Notes: generated from the letters alone by a model not told the origin. A DNA stretch of 64,000 nt from CAVSNH01 sp963729275 (GCA_963729275.1 CAVSNH010000013.1:806001-870000); one strand, 5' to 3'; positions 46,044 through 55,348 are shown, numbered from the stretch's first letter. Numbers and translations are program-made.

Positions 46044-47495
46044 TCAGGCGGCGACCGCGTCGGCCGCGGCGCGGACCATGTGACCCATGGTGTCGAACAC
46101 CTCGATGGTCAGCGCCAGTGTGTCCGGGACGATGCCCATCGAGATGAAGCCGTGCACCTGGTCGTCGTAGCAGCGGTAGGTGACCGGCACCCCTCCGTTA
46201 CGGAGGGCATCGGCGTAGGCGGTCCCCTCGTCCCGCAGTGGGTCGAAACCGGCGGTGACCACCAGGGCAGGGGGCAGCCCTCGGTGGTCGTCGGCCAAGA
46301 GCGGGGACGCCTCCGGGGACGTCCAGTCACTGCGGTCGGGCAGGTAGCAGCTACGGAACCAGTCCATGCCGTCGCGGGTGAGGATGTAGTCCACGCTCAG
46401 AGTGCGGTGGGTCTCGGTGTTCATGTGAGCGTCCACCGCCGGGTAGACGAGGCCCTGCACGATGGGCGGCGGCACGTCAGGGGCCGAACCACGACCACCG
46501 GGCCGCGTCAAGAGGGAGATGACCGCGGCCAGGTTGCCGCCGGCGCTGTCCCCCATGACCGCCACCTGCCCGGCGGCCACACCCAGCTCGTCGGTGTGTC
46601 GCTGCACCCACTGGTAAGCAGCCAACGAATCATCCACCGCGGCCGGGAAGGGGTGCTCGGGGGCGAGCCGGTAGTCGACGGAGATCACCGTGCACCGGGT
46701 GACGGCGGCCAGCATCCGGCAGTGCCGCTCATATCCCTCGACGTCACCCACCACCCATCCACCACCGTGGTAGAAGACGATGGCCGGCGGCAGCGGTCGC
46801 GGGGCCATGGGGAAGGCGCCAAATCGTCGGTAGATGCGCAGCGGGATGGGTGGGGCGCCGTCGGGTCCGGGGATGACCCGGCCGCTCGAGTAGACATCCG
46901 TGCGGAGCGGCAGCAGAAAGCCGGCCGATTGGCGCATCCGGCGCCGGGCCAACTCCACGTCGGCGCCAGGGCCCCAGGCGGCTGCGTCGGCCCCGGGCAG
47001 GCGCTGGAGAAGCCCGAGGGCGGCCTGCACGCCCCGACTCAGCACGCGTCCGTCGTTCTCGACCGGAGACGGCGAACCAAGGGCCGAGAGGATCCAGTCC
47101 GGCCGGCCAAAGAGCCACGACGCGGCGCGAGACACCGCCGACCACTGCTCGGCTCGGCGCTGTGTGCCTCGGTCGTAGATGCCGCGCAGGGACCGTCCCC
47201 GGCCCGGCCATGGGCGGCGCCATTCACCCGATGCCGCGACCTCGCTGCCGGCCGGTTCCGTGGGCCCGCCCTGGGTGCCGTCCCGTCTCCGCGGGCGCGT
47301 CCGGGACGGCGGTGCCGGATCCTCTGGGGAACCGGCCTGCGCCTTGGCCGAGGCCGGTGCCGGAGACCGTGCGGCTCGGGACGTCGACCTGCGTGTGGTC
47401 GATGACCCGGGTGCCTTGGCTGCCGATCGTGCCGGCGTGGGACGCTTCGGGGTCCCGTTGCCGGGCGCCGCCGGATCGGGAGCGGGTGTCGTCAT
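46044..47495 (-). CDS. Alpha/beta hydrolase, HSL (bacterial hormone-sensitive lipase) family
   Basis: A protein of about 483 residues. The C-terminal hydrolase domain carries the oxyanion motif YHGGGWVVGD (about residue 243), nucleophile GDSAGG (about 314), the catalytic Asp in GFDPLRDEG (about 418) and His in VHGFISM (about 448). These define the HSL/Est family of carboxylic ester hydrolases, some of which are acetyl-phosphate or lipid esterases in actinobacteria. The first 100 or so residues are a Pro/Ala/Arg-rich disordered segment, unusual for the family; the true start may be further in. Divergent from the SDR gene. Confidence 0.85.
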   Translation of the reverse strand: MTTPAPDPAAPGNGTPKRPTPARSAAKAPGSSTTRRSTSRAARSPAPASAKAQAGSPEDPAPPSRTRPRRRDGTQGGPTEPAGSEVAASGEWRRPWPGRGRSLRGIYDRGTQRRAEQWSAVSRAASWLFGRPDWILSALGSPSPVENDGRVLSRGVQAALGLLQRLPGADAAAWGPGADVELARRRMRQSAGFLLPLRTDVYSSGRVIPGPDGAPPIPLRIYRRFGAFPMAPRPLPPAIVFYHGGGWVVGDVEGYERHCRMLAAVTRCTVISVDYRLAPEHPFPAAVDDSLAAYQWVQRHTDELGVAAGQVAVMGDSAGGNLAAVISLLTRPGGRGSAPDVPPPIVQGLVYPAVDAHMNTETHRTLSVDYILTRDGMDWFRSCYLPDRSDWTSPEASPLLADDHRGLPPALVVTAGFDPLRDEGTAYADALRNGGVPVTYRCYDDQVHGFISMGIVPDTLALTIEVFDTMGHMVRAAADAVAA

Positions 47496-47561
47496 GGCCA
47501 ACAATGGTGTCGGTAGGGTCACGCCGAGGCAAGCGCAACCCCACTTGACGAGGAAGATCGG

Positions 47562-48470
47562 ATGAGATCGAGCGAACGGACCCAACGTCTGCGTGCCCAC
47601 TTCGCCGGCTCGTCCGCCCTGGTGACCGGGGCCGGGTCCGGGATCGGCCGGGCGCTGGCTACCGAGCTCGTGGGCCGGGGCGCCAACGTCATGGTCACCG
47701 ACCTCGACGGTGAGGCGGCGGCAGCCGTTGCCGAGAACCTGCGGCGCCCGGCATCCACCGGGAACGGACGGTCCGGCCGGAGCCCCATGGTCGCCTGGGC
47801 CGAGCTCGACGTGACCGACCCGGCAGCCGTGGAGGAGGCCGTGGGCCGGTTCACTCTCGAGCGCGGCGGTCTCGGCTTCATCTTCAACAACGCCGGCATC
47901 GGCGTCGGCGGCCCGGTCGAGGCCCTCACCGCCGACCACTGGCGGAAGGTCGTGGACGTGAACCTCTACGGCGTCGTGCACGGCGTTGCCGCCGCCTACC
48001 CGCGCATGGTCGAGCAGCGTCGCGGGCACATCGTGAACACGGCCTCGTTGGCCGGCCTCCTGCCGAGCCCGGGTCTCGTTCCCTATTCCCTCACCAAACA
48101 CGCCGTCGTCGGGCTGAGCGTCGGGCTCCGGTTGGAAGCGGCGGCCCACGGTGTGCGAGTGAGCGTGGTCTGCCCTGGGCTCATCGAGACACCGCTTCTC
48201 GACAAGGGCAATGCCGTCGACGTGCCGGGGACGCCTGACATCGACATCCGGGCCACGCTCAGGGCGGTGATGGGCAAGCCGTATCCGGCGGCATCGCTGG
48301 CCGTCGACGTGTTGAACGGTGTAGCCCAGAACCGGCCGATCATCGTCTCCCCACTCAAAGCCCACCCACTCTGGCTGCTCTACCGGTTGTCACCCGCGCT
48401 GTTCATACGCTTGGCCACCTTGCGAGGGCCCTTCGCGGTCGACGATCCGGCGGAGCAGCCGGCGCGATGA
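47562..48470 (+). CDS. Short-chain dehydrogenase/reductase
   Basis: A 302-residue classical SDR. The cofactor motif TGAGSGIG is at about residues 22-29, NNAGIG near 110, catalytic Ser in NTASLAG, and YSLTK gives the Tyr-x-x-x-Lys pair (about residues 175-179). The C-terminal 50 residues (PLWLLYRLSPALFIRLATL) are hydrophobic, as in membrane-associated SDRs of mycobacterial type. Substrate unknown. GAGGAAG lies before the ATG. Divergent from the esterase gene, so the pair may share a function. Confidence 0.9.
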   Translation: MRSSERTQRLRAHFAGSSALVTGAGSGIGRALATELVGRGANVMVTDLDGEAAAAVAENLRRPASTGNGRSGRSPMVAWAELDVTDPAAVEEAVGRFTLERGGLGFIFNNAGIGVGGPVEALTADHWRKVVDVNLYGVVHGVAAAYPRMVEQRRGHIVNTASLAGLLPSPGLVPYSLTKHAVVGLSVGLRLEAAAHGVRVSVVCPGLIETPLLDKGNAVDVPGTPDIDIRATLRAVMGKPYPAASLAVDVLNGVAQNRPIIVSPLKAHPLWLLYRLSPALFIRLATLRGPFAVDDPAEQPAR

Positions 48471-48541
48471 AAACTGGAGCGCGACGAACGGCGCGACCTC
48501 GAACGGAAGTGCCGGCTCCGGCGGGTACGCGGGCCGACCGC

Positions 48542-48547
48542 TACGAT
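48542..48547 (+). promoter_or_regulatory. -10 element TACGAT (leaderless) for the hydroxyacyl-CoA dehydrogenase
   Basis: Five of six match the -10 consensus; ends 8 nt before the ATG at 48556 with no ribosome-binding site. Confidence 0.55.
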
Positions 48548-48555
48548 GTGCGCCC

Positions 48556-49410
48556 ATGTCGGTCAAACGAGTGGGCATCGTCGGGTCAGGGATCATGGGG
48601 TCGGGCATCGCCGAGACGGCGGCCACCAGCGGGTTCGAGGTCGTCCTCCGGTCCCGCCAAGCGGCCACGGCCGAGGCCTCGGTGGCGGCCATGGAGAAGT
48701 CGCTCAACCGCCAGGTCGAGAAAGGCAAGTGCAGCGCCGAGGACCGCGACGTTGCGCTGGCCCGGGTTACCCCGACGTCCGAGCTCGAGGCGTTGAAGGA
48801 TGTCGACCTGATAATCGAGTCGGTGATCGAGGACCTCGACATCAAGAAGGAGATCTTCACCGAGCTCGACCGCATCACGGGAGACGACGCCATCCTCGCC
48901 ACCAACACGTCGACCCTGCCCGTCGTCGAGTTGGCCATGCACACCGGCCGTCCCGAGAAGGTGCTCGGCATCCACTTCTTCAACCCGGCACCGGTCATGT
49001 CCCTCGTCGAGCTGGTCCGGCCGCTGACGGCGGCCGACGAGACGATCTCGGCGGCGCGGGCCTTCGCCGAGGCCTGCGGCAAGACGCCGGTCGAGGTCAA
49101 GGACCAGGCCGGCTTCATCGTCAACGCCCTCCTCTTCCCCTACCTCAACAACGCCGTCCGGCTCTACGAACAGGGCGTGGCCTCCATCGAGGACATCGAT
49201 GTGGCCATGAAGGGTGGGTGTGGGTTCCCCATGGGCCCGTTCGCCCTTCTCGACCTAGTGGGGCTCGACACCTCGCTCGCCATACTCGACGCCCTCTACG
49301 ACGAGTTCCGGGACCCCAACTACGCCGCCGTGCCGTTGCTCCGCCGCATGGTGGCGGCCGAGCGGCTGGGCCGGAAGTCCGGCCGAGGCTTCCTCGACTA
49401 CCACAAGTAA
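48556..49410 (+). CDS. hbd: 3-hydroxybutyryl-CoA dehydrogenase
   Basis: A 284-residue NAD-dependent enzyme opening VKRVGIVGSGIMGSGIAETAA (Rossmann motif GxGxMGxG). Catalytic residues lie in HFFNPAPVMSLVELV (His about 140, paired Glu) and QAGFIVNALLFPYLNNAVRLYEQG. It interconverts 3-hydroxybutyryl-CoA and acetoacetyl-CoA. With the thiolase at 55558 and Ccr it supplies the crotonyl-CoA branch of the locus, although a crotonase is not present here. It is the first gene of the EMC-type block, 158 nt before the mutase. Confidence 0.93.
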   Translation: MSVKRVGIVGSGIMGSGIAETAATSGFEVVLRSRQAATAEASVAAMEKSLNRQVEKGKCSAEDRDVALARVTPTSELEALKDVDLIIESVIEDLDIKKEIFTELDRITGDDAILATNTSTLPVVELAMHTGRPEKVLGIHFFNPAPVMSLVELVRPLTAADETISAARAFAEACGKTPVEVKDQAGFIVNALLFPYLNNAVRLYEQGVASIEDIDVAMKGGCGFPMGPFALLDLVGLDTSLAILDALYDEFRDPNYAAVPLLRRMVAAERLGRKSGRGFLDYHK

Positions 49411-49440
49411 CTGGGCCGGAGGGCGTCCGCCGCCCCGGTC

Positions 49441-49476
49441 CGACCCGTCGGGACCGTCGGGCCCGTCGGGACCGTC
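49441..49476 (+). repeat. Four tandem 9-bp repeats between hbd and ecm
   Basis: Consecutive units read CGACCCGTC, GGGACCGTC, GGGCCCGTC and GGGACCGTC. They lie in the 157-nt gap after hbd. Similar 8-9-bp GTCGGGCC or CGTCCGG runs recur at 56802-56825 and 61265-61291. Function unknown; slipped-strand expansion in GC-rich spacers is possible. Confidence 0.7.
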
Positions 49477-49567
49477 AAGACCTCGGGATGAGCTTCCCCA
49501 GGCTGGCCCGGCGCGGGCCAGCGCACCTCCGTCGCATCGGTAGGCCGTGGGCGGCAACAATGGAGCC

Positions 49568-51640
49568 ATGACCGACGCGGTCACCGACGGCCCGAGCGGT
49601 CGGAACGGTCAGACTCCGGCACCGGCCCAGAGCGATGGTGCTACCGCCCCACCCCGTCGCGACCAGCCCTGGGTCATGCGCACCTACTCGGGTCATTCGA
49701 CGGCCAAGGCCTCGAATGAGCTCTACCGGACGAACCTGGCCAAGGGCCAGACCGGGCTCTCCATCGCCTTCGACCTGCCCACCCAGATCGGCTATGACCC
49801 CGACGCGCCGGAGGCGGCCGGCGAAGTCGGCAAGGTCGGTGTGCCCGTGGCCCACCTCGGGCACATGGCCGAGCTGCTCGACGGCATCCCGGTCGAGTCC
49901 ATGAACACGTCGATGACCATCAACGCCACCGCCGCCTGGCTCCTCGGGCTGTACATAGCCAACGCCGAGGACCGTGGCGTCGACCCGGCCGTCCTCTCGG
50001 GGACGACCCAGAACGACATCATGAAGGAATACCTGTCGCGGGGGACGTTCATCTTTCCGCCGGAGCCGAGTCGCCGGCTGACAATGGACGTCATCACCCA
50101 CACCGTGCGTCACGTTCCCAAGTGGAACCCCATCAACGTGTGCAGCTACCACCTTCAGGAAGCGGGGGCCACGCCTTTCCAAGAGGTGGCCTACGCCCTG
50201 GCCACGGCCATCGGCGTCCTCGACGCGGTGCGCGATTCGGGCCAGATCCCTGCGGACGACCTCCCGACGGTGGTGGGACGCATCTCCTTCTTCGTGAACG
50301 CCGGGGTCCGGTTCATCGAGGAGACGTGCAAGATGCGGGCCTTCACCGCGCTGTGGGACCGTATCTGTGCCGAGCGCTACGGCGTGGCCGACCCGAAGCT
50401 CCGCCGGATGCGCTATGGGGTGCAGGTCAATTCGCTCGGCCTCACTGAGGCCCAACCCGAGAACAACGTGCCCCGCATCGTCCTCGAAGCCCTCGGGGTC
50501 ACCCTCTCCAAGCAGGCCCGGGCCCGGGCCATGCAGCTGCCGGCCTGGAACGAAGCGCTGGGGCTCCCCCGGCCCTGGGACCAGCAGTGGTCACTGCGCA
50601 TCCAGCAGATCCTGGCCTACGAAACGGACCTGCTCGAATACGAGGACATCTTCGAGGGATCGGTCGTCATCGAACGGAAGACGGACGAGCTCGCCGGGGC
50701 AGCCTGGGCCGAGCTCGAGGACGTGCTGGCCCTCGGCGGCGCCTTCGAGGCCATCGACGACCTCAAGTCGCGCCTCGTGGCCAGCCAGGCCGACCGGGTC
50801 CGGCGCATCGAGACGGGTGAACTCAAGGTGGTCGGGGTCAACTGCTTCACCGAGACGGCGCCCTCGCCCCTGCTCGGCCCGGAGGGCGACACCGGCGAGG
50901 GTGGCGTCACCTCCGTCCTGCGGGTCGACCCGGCCGTCGAGGCGGAGCTCCGGGCCGACGTAGTCCGGTGGCGCGTCGAACGGGACAACGACGCCGTGCG
51001 CCGCGCCGTCGACGAACTCCGCCGGGCGGCCGAGGGGACCGACAACGTCATGCCGGCCACCATCGCCCTGGCCCATGCCGGTGGGACCACCGGCGAGTGG
51101 GCCGATTGCTTGCGGGAGGTCTTCGGCGAGTACCGGGCGCCGACCGGGGTCAGTGGTGGCGTCGGTCACCGCGGCAAGACGTTCGCCGCCCTGGCTGCCC
51201 GCTCCAAGGCCATGGCCGAGGCGACCGGCGGCCCGCCCCGACTGCTGGTGGCCAAGCCGGGGCTCGACGGCCACTCCAACGGAGCCGAGCAGATCGCCGT
51301 CGCCGCCCGTGACGCCGGGTTCGAGGTCATCTACCAGGGCATTCGGCTGACCCCGGCCCAGATCGCGGCGGCCGCCCGTGACGAGGACGTCGACGTGGTC
51401 GGCCTCTCCATCCTGTCGGGCAGCCACATGGAGCTGGTGCCCGAGGTCCTCGACCGGTTGCGCGAGGCCGGTGTCGACGCGCCGGTGGTGGTGGGCGGCA
51501 TCATCCCCCCGGAGGACGCCGCCCTCCTCATGGACAAGGGCGTGGCCCGCGTCTTCACCCCGAAGGACTACGAGGTCGAGCACATCATGGAGGACATCGC
51601 CGACCTCGCTGACCGTCATCGGGCGGCTCTGGCCGGCTGA
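49568..51640 (+). CDS. ecm: Ethylmalonyl-CoA mutase (MeaA-type, coenzyme-B12-dependent)
   Basis: A 690-residue single-chain mutase. The TIM-barrel part begins MRTYSGHSTAKASNELYRTNLAKGQTGLSIAFDLPTQIGYD and continues with AWNEALGLPRPWDQQWSLR; the C-terminal cobalamin domain has the DxHxxG signature in KPGLDGHSNGAEQIA (about residue 560). The AFDLPTQ and NLAKGQTG sequences are those of Ecm/MeaA rather than the (2R)-methylmalonyl-CoA mutase large subunit. It converts ethylmalonyl-CoA to methylsuccinyl-CoA. Start at 49568 is the best guess; a GTG at 49547 is possible. Confidence 0.88.
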   Translation: MTDAVTDGPSGRNGQTPAPAQSDGATAPPRRDQPWVMRTYSGHSTAKASNELYRTNLAKGQTGLSIAFDLPTQIGYDPDAPEAAGEVGKVGVPVAHLGHMAELLDGIPVESMNTSMTINATAAWLLGLYIANAEDRGVDPAVLSGTTQNDIMKEYLSRGTFIFPPEPSRRLTMDVITHTVRHVPKWNPINVCSYHLQEAGATPFQEVAYALATAIGVLDAVRDSGQIPADDLPTVVGRISFFVNAGVRFIEETCKMRAFTALWDRICAERYGVADPKLRRMRYGVQVNSLGLTEAQPENNVPRIVLEALGVTLSKQARARAMQLPAWNEALGLPRPWDQQWSLRIQQILAYETDLLEYEDIFEGSVVIERKTDELAGAAWAELEDVLALGGAFEAIDDLKSRLVASQADRVRRIETGELKVVGVNCFTETAPSPLLGPEGDTGEGGVTSVLRVDPAVEAELRADVVRWRVERDNDAVRRAVDELRRAAEGTDNVMPATIALAHAGGTTGEWADCLREVFGEYRAPTGVSGGVGHRGKTFAALAARSKAMAEATGGPPRLLVAKPGLDGHSNGAEQIAVAARDAGFEVIYQGIRLTPAQIAAAARDEDVDVVGLSILSGSHMELVPEVLDRLREAGVDAPVVVGGIIPPEDAALLMDKGVARVFTPKDYEVEHIMEDIADLADRHRAALAG

Positions 51641-51698
51641 GGGCCGACGGCACGGAGGTGGTCGGGAGCCACCGTGCGTGCCCGGGGTGCCGCCGCGT

Positions 51699-51938
51699 TC
51701 AGATCCGAGGCCGCACGCGGCGGCTGGTGGCCGGCCGCGACCACCAACGACCGGAGAAGCGCCAGGCGCGCACGCGATCGAGGTCGGGCGCCACCGGTCG
51801 CTTCGGCCGAGGCCAGACGGCATCGACAGCAGCCACCAGAGCGGCCATGACCGCCGGGTCGACGTCGCCGGCGACTTCGACGAGTGGCGAGTCCGGGCTC
51901 GCCGCCCTGCCGTCGGGGGCCAGCTGGCCGGTGGTCAC
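51699..51938 (-). CDS. accE: Acyl-CoA carboxylase epsilon subunit
   Basis: A 79-residue small protein starting at the GTG at 51938, which overlaps the carboxylase beta-subunit stop as GTGA. Residues 19-42 (LVEVAGDVDPAVMAALVAAVDAV) and the Trp-containing ending RVRAWRFSGRWWS match the pattern of actinobacterial AccE/PccE epsilon subunits, which raise the activity of acyl-CoA carboxylases with their beta partners. Such subunits vary greatly, so assignment relies on size, position, and the ALVAAV...W..PxRPxxP...W layout. Confidence 0.75.
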   Translation of the reverse strand: MTTGQLAPDGRAASPDSPLVEVAGDVDPAVMAALVAAVDAVWPRPKRPVAPDLDRVRAWRFSGRWWSRPATSRRVRPRI

Positions 51939-53491
51939 AGCGGCATGTTCCCGTGCTTGCGCTTGGGCAGGTCCTCGCGTTTGGAGGTGAGCAGGTCGAG
52001 GCTGCGAATCAGCACCTTGCGGGTGTCGGCCGGGTCGATGACGTCGTCCACGTAGCCGCGCTCGGCCGCCGCGTAGGGGTTGGCGTAGCGCTCGGTGTAC
52101 TCCTCGACCAGCTCCTTGCGACGGGCGACCGGGTCGAGAGCCTCGGCCAGATCGCGCCGGTAGACGATCTCGACCGCGCCCTCGGGGCCCATGACGGCGA
52201 GCTCGGCCGACGGCCAGGCATAGGCCAGGTCGGCGCCGATCGACTTCGAATTCATGACCACGTAGGCCCCGCCGTAGGCCTTGCGGGTGATGATCTGCAC
52301 CCGAGGCACGGTGGACTCGCAGTAGGCGTAGAGGAGCTTCGCCCCGTGGCGGATGATGCCGCCGTACTCCTGGTCGGTGCCGGGCATGAAACCGGGGACG
52401 TCGACGAAGGTGATCAGCGGGATGTTGAAGGCGTCGCAGGTGCGGACGAACCGGGCGCCCTTCTCGGAGGCGTCGATGTTGAGGACCCCGGCCAGCATCT
52501 GGGGCTGGTTGCCCACGATGCCCACGGCCCGCCCGTCGAGGCGGGCGAATCCACACACCAGGTTCATGGCCCAGTGGTGGTTCACCTCGAAGAAGTCGCC
52601 GTCGTCGACCACCGCCTCGATGACCTTGATCATGTCGTAAGGCTGGTTGGGCGAGGCAGGCATGAGCTCGATGAGCTCGGGCGTCGACCGGTCGGGGTCG
52701 TCGCCGCTCTCCACCAGGGGCGCCTCCTCGAGGTTGTTGGAAGGGAGGAAGCTGAGCAGGTACCGCACGTCGTCGAGGCAGGCCTTCTCGTCGGGAGCCA
52801 CGAAGGTGGCCACCCCCGACTTTGTGGCATGGCTCATGGCCCCGCCCAGCTCCTCGAGGGTCACGTCCTCACCGGTGACCGTCTTCACCACATCGGGCCC
52901 GGTGATGAACATGTGGCTCGTGCCCTGGACCATGAAGATGAAGTCGGTCATGGCCGGGCTGTAGACGGCGCCGCCCGCGCAGGGCCCGAGGATCACACTG
53001 ACCTGGGGGATGACGCCGGACGCCTGGGCGTTCCGGTAGAAGATGCCGCCGTAGGAGTGGAGGGAGACGACGCCCTCCTGGATGCGGGCCCCGGCCCCGT
53101 CGTTGAGCCCGATCATGGGCACCCCGATGGAGGTGGCGAGATCCATGACCTTGTGGATCTTCTCGGCGAACACCTCGCCGAGGGCGCCGCCGAAGACGGT
53201 GAAGTCTTGGCTGAAGACGCACACCCGGCGGCCGTCGATGGTTCCGAATCCGGTGATGACCCCGTCGGTGTACGGCCGCTGCTCCTCGAGGCCCATGCCG
53301 TGGGCCCGGTGGCGAGCCAGCATGTCGAGCTCCTGGAAGGAACCGTCGTCGAGCAGGTAGTCGATGCGCTCCCGCGCCGTCATCTTCCCCTTGGCGTGGT
53401 GCTTCTCGATCGCCTTGGGTGACCCGGCGTTGAGCGCCATCCGCCGGCGCTCGGCCAACTCGGCCAAGCGCCGCGACATCGGGTGATCCAT
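51935..53491 (-). CDS. pccB: Acyl-CoA carboxylase beta subunit (propionyl-CoA carboxylase type)
   Basis: A 518-residue carboxyltransferase. N-terminal acyl-CoA-binding part has SQDFTVFGGALGEVFAEKIHKVMD and LNDGAGARIQEGV; the biotin side has GFMPGTDQEYGGIIRHGAKLLYAY and RKAYGGAYVVMNSKSIGADLAYAWP. Its Asp/Ile specificity residue cannot be assigned with certainty from one sequence, but the protein is closest in feel to PccB, which converts propionyl-CoA to methylmalonyl-CoA. The biotinylated alpha chain is not in the window. Translationally coupled to accE; leaderless -10 TAGCCT upstream. Confidence 0.93.
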   Translation of the reverse strand: MDHPMSRRLAELAERRRMALNAGSPKAIEKHHAKGKMTARERIDYLLDDGSFQELDMLARHRAHGMGLEEQRPYTDGVITGFGTIDGRRVCVFSQDFTVFGGALGEVFAEKIHKVMDLATSIGVPMIGLNDGAGARIQEGVVSLHSYGGIFYRNAQASGVIPQVSVILGPCAGGAVYSPAMTDFIFMVQGTSHMFITGPDVVKTVTGEDVTLEELGGAMSHATKSGVATFVAPDEKACLDDVRYLLSFLPSNNLEEAPLVESGDDPDRSTPELIELMPASPNQPYDMIKVIEAVVDDGDFFEVNHHWAMNLVCGFARLDGRAVGIVGNQPQMLAGVLNIDASEKGARFVRTCDAFNIPLITFVDVPGFMPGTDQEYGGIIRHGAKLLYAYCESTVPRVQIITRKAYGGAYVVMNSKSIGADLAYAWPSAELAVMGPEGAVEIVYRRDLAEALDPVARRKELVEEYTERYANPYAAAERGYVDDVIDPADTRKVLIRSLDLLTSKREDLPKRKHGNMPL

Positions 53492-53498
53492 GGCCGCG

Positions 53499-53504
53499 AG
53501 GCTA
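53499..53504 (-). promoter_or_regulatory. -10 element TAGCCT (leaderless) for pccB-accE
   Basis: Ends 7 nt before the ATG at 53491 and has the same sequence and spacing as the lysC element. Confidence 0.5.
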
Positions 53505-53559
53505 CCGGACGAGCTGGGCGTCTCCGGTGGTCTGGGCGGTCGAGCGGACCGTCACTCGC

Positions 53560-53970
53560 CTACTCCTGGACCAGCTCGATGAGGGTGCCGAACGCGCCCT
53601 TGGGATGGACGAAGGCGACGGTCGTTCCCCGCGACCCGGGGCGTGGCGCCTCGTCGATGACCCGCCCGCCGTGGTCCTTGACCGACTGCAGGGCGGACGC
53701 ACAGTCCGCTACCCGATAGCCCACGTGGTGAAGGCCCTCCCCCTTCTTCTGGAGGAAGCCGGCCACCGGCGAGTCCTCCGAGATCGGGGTGAGCAACTGG
53801 ATGTAGCTGTCGGCCACTTTTAGCAGCGCCTCTTCGACCCCGTCCGACTCGACGCGTTCGCGGTGGGTAACCGTGGCCCCGAAGGTCTCGGCGTAGTAGT
53901 CGATGGCCGCCTCGAGGTCGTTGACGGCGATGGCCACGTGGTCGATCTCGGTGAGCTGCGGCGCCGTCAT
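53560..53970 (-). CDS. mce: Methylmalonyl/ethylmalonyl-CoA epimerase
   Basis: A 136-residue VOC-fold protein opening TEIDHVAIAVNDLEAAIDYY (first metal-binding His), with HHVGYRVADCASAL (second His) and GTLIELVQE (last Glu ligand). This is the MCE pattern; in the ethylmalonyl-CoA pathway the same enzyme epimerises both methylmalonyl- and ethylmalonyl-CoA. It lies 16 nt after ccr and is probably co-transcribed with it. Confidence 0.92.
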   Translation of the reverse strand: MTAPQLTEIDHVAIAVNDLEAAIDYYAETFGATVTHRERVESDGVEEALLKVADSYIQLLTPISEDSPVAGFLQKKGEGLHHVGYRVADCASALQSVKDHGGRVIDEAPRPGSRGTTVAFVHPKGAFGTLIELVQE

Positions 53971-53986
53971 GATATTGGGGTCGTCC

Positions 53987-55342
53987 TCAGGCGCCGTGGC
54001 GCCGGAACAGGGTGATGCGGTCCTCGCCGACGGCGGCCCGCAGTTGGCGATCCTCGATCCCGAGGCCCTCCTCGGGAGCCAGGCAGAGGACGCCGATCTT
54101 GCCCTCGTGCAGGTTCTGGTGGACCTGATAGGCGGCGTCTCCCACCTCCTCCAGGGGGTAGACGGCAGAGAGTGGCGGCAGGATCCGGCCCTCGCACACG
54201 AGTTGGTTGGCGGCCCAGGCTTCGCGGTAGTTGGCGAAGTGGGATCCCTTGATGGTCTTGAGCTTCATCCAGAGGTGACGGTTGTCGTACTCGATCATGT
54301 AGCCCGAGGTCGCCGCGCAGGTCACGACGATGCCGCCCCGCTTGGCGGCGAAGACGGACGCGCCCATGGTCTGGCGTCCCGGGTGCTCGAACACGATGTC
54401 GACGTCGTCCCCGACCAAGGCTCGGATGTCCTTCCCGAGCCGCCGCCACTCGGACTCGTCCTGGGTGTGCTCGTCCTTCCAGAATCGGTAGTTGGCCGCC
54501 TTGCGGTCGATCACCGCAGCTACCCCGAGGTCGTGGAGAAGGTCCACCTTCTCGGGAGAGGACACCACGCCGACGGGAATGCCCCCACCGTTCATCACGT
54601 ACTGGACGGCGAAGGAGCCGAGCCCCCCGGAGGCGCCCCAGACGAGGACGCGGTCGCCCTGGTGCATGGCTGCACCGTTCTTCGACACCAGCATCCGGTA
54701 CGAGGTCGAATTGCACAGCGCGTTGATGGCCGCCTCCTCCCACGAGAGGTGGCGGGGCTTGGGCATGAGCTGGTTGGCCTTGACCAACCCGATATCGGCC
54801 AGCCCTCCGAAGTTCGACTCGAAGCCCCAGATCCGCTGATTGTCGGCCAGCATCGAGTCGTCGTGGGCGGAGGGACTCTGGTCGTCGACGTAGTTGCAGT
54901 GCACGGTGACCCGGTCACCCGGTCGCCAGTTGCGGACGGCCGAGCCGACCCGAAGCACCACGCCGGCGGCGTCCGAGCCCACGACGTGGTAGTCGAGCGC
55001 GTGGCGCTTTCCCCACGCGCTCTCCTTGCCCAGCCGGTCCAGGAAAGCGAAGGTGGGCAACGGCTCGAAGATCGCGGTCCACACCGTGTTGAAGTTGATG
55101 GAGCTGGCCATCACGGCGATGTAGGCCTCGTCGGGAGCGAGCTCGGGGAGCGGCACCTCGTCGACGTGCAATGACTTGCGCGGGTCCTTGTCGGCCGAGG
55201 CCAGGCCTGCGAACATGTCGACCTCGTCCCGGCGGACGAATGCGGCGCGGTAGGACTCGGGCAGCGGGATGGCGGCCAGCTCCTCACCGCTGGCGCCCGA
55301 CTCGATGGCCGCAAGGATTGGCTGCATGGCGTCAGACGACAT
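53987..55342 (-). CDS. ccr: Crotonyl-CoA carboxylase/reductase
   Basis: A 451-residue medium-chain reductase. N-terminal part has SINFNTVWTAIFEPLPTFAFLDRLGKESAWGKRH; GDRVTVHCNYVDDQ, WGFESNFGGLADIGLVKANQLMPKP and the NADP motif WGASGGLGSFAVQYV follow. This is the Ccr family that reductively carboxylates crotonyl-CoA to ethylmalonyl-CoA with NADPH and CO2, a key enzyme of the ethylmalonyl-CoA pathway and a source of extender units. TATCCT 6 nt upstream supports the ATG at 55342; a second ATG (55327) is possible. Confidence 0.93.
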   Translation of the reverse strand: MSSDAMQPILAAIESGASGEELAAIPLPESYRAAFVRRDEVDMFAGLASADKDPRKSLHVDEVPLPELAPDEAYIAVMASSINFNTVWTAIFEPLPTFAFLDRLGKESAWGKRHALDYHVVGSDAAGVVLRVGSAVRNWRPGDRVTVHCNYVDDQSPSAHDDSMLADNQRIWGFESNFGGLADIGLVKANQLMPKPRHLSWEEAAINALCNSTSYRMLVSKNGAAMHQGDRVLVWGASGGLGSFAVQYVMNGGGIPVGVVSSPEKVDLLHDLGVAAVIDRKAANYRFWKDEHTQDESEWRRLGKDIRALVGDDVDIVFEHPGRQTMGASVFAAKRGGIVVTCAATSGYMIEYDNRHLWMKLKTIKGSHFANYREAWAANQLVCEGRILPPLSAVYPLEEVGDAAYQVHQNLHEGKIGVLCLAPEEGLGIEDRQLRAAVGEDRITLFRRHGA

Positions 55343-55348
55343 GGCCGG

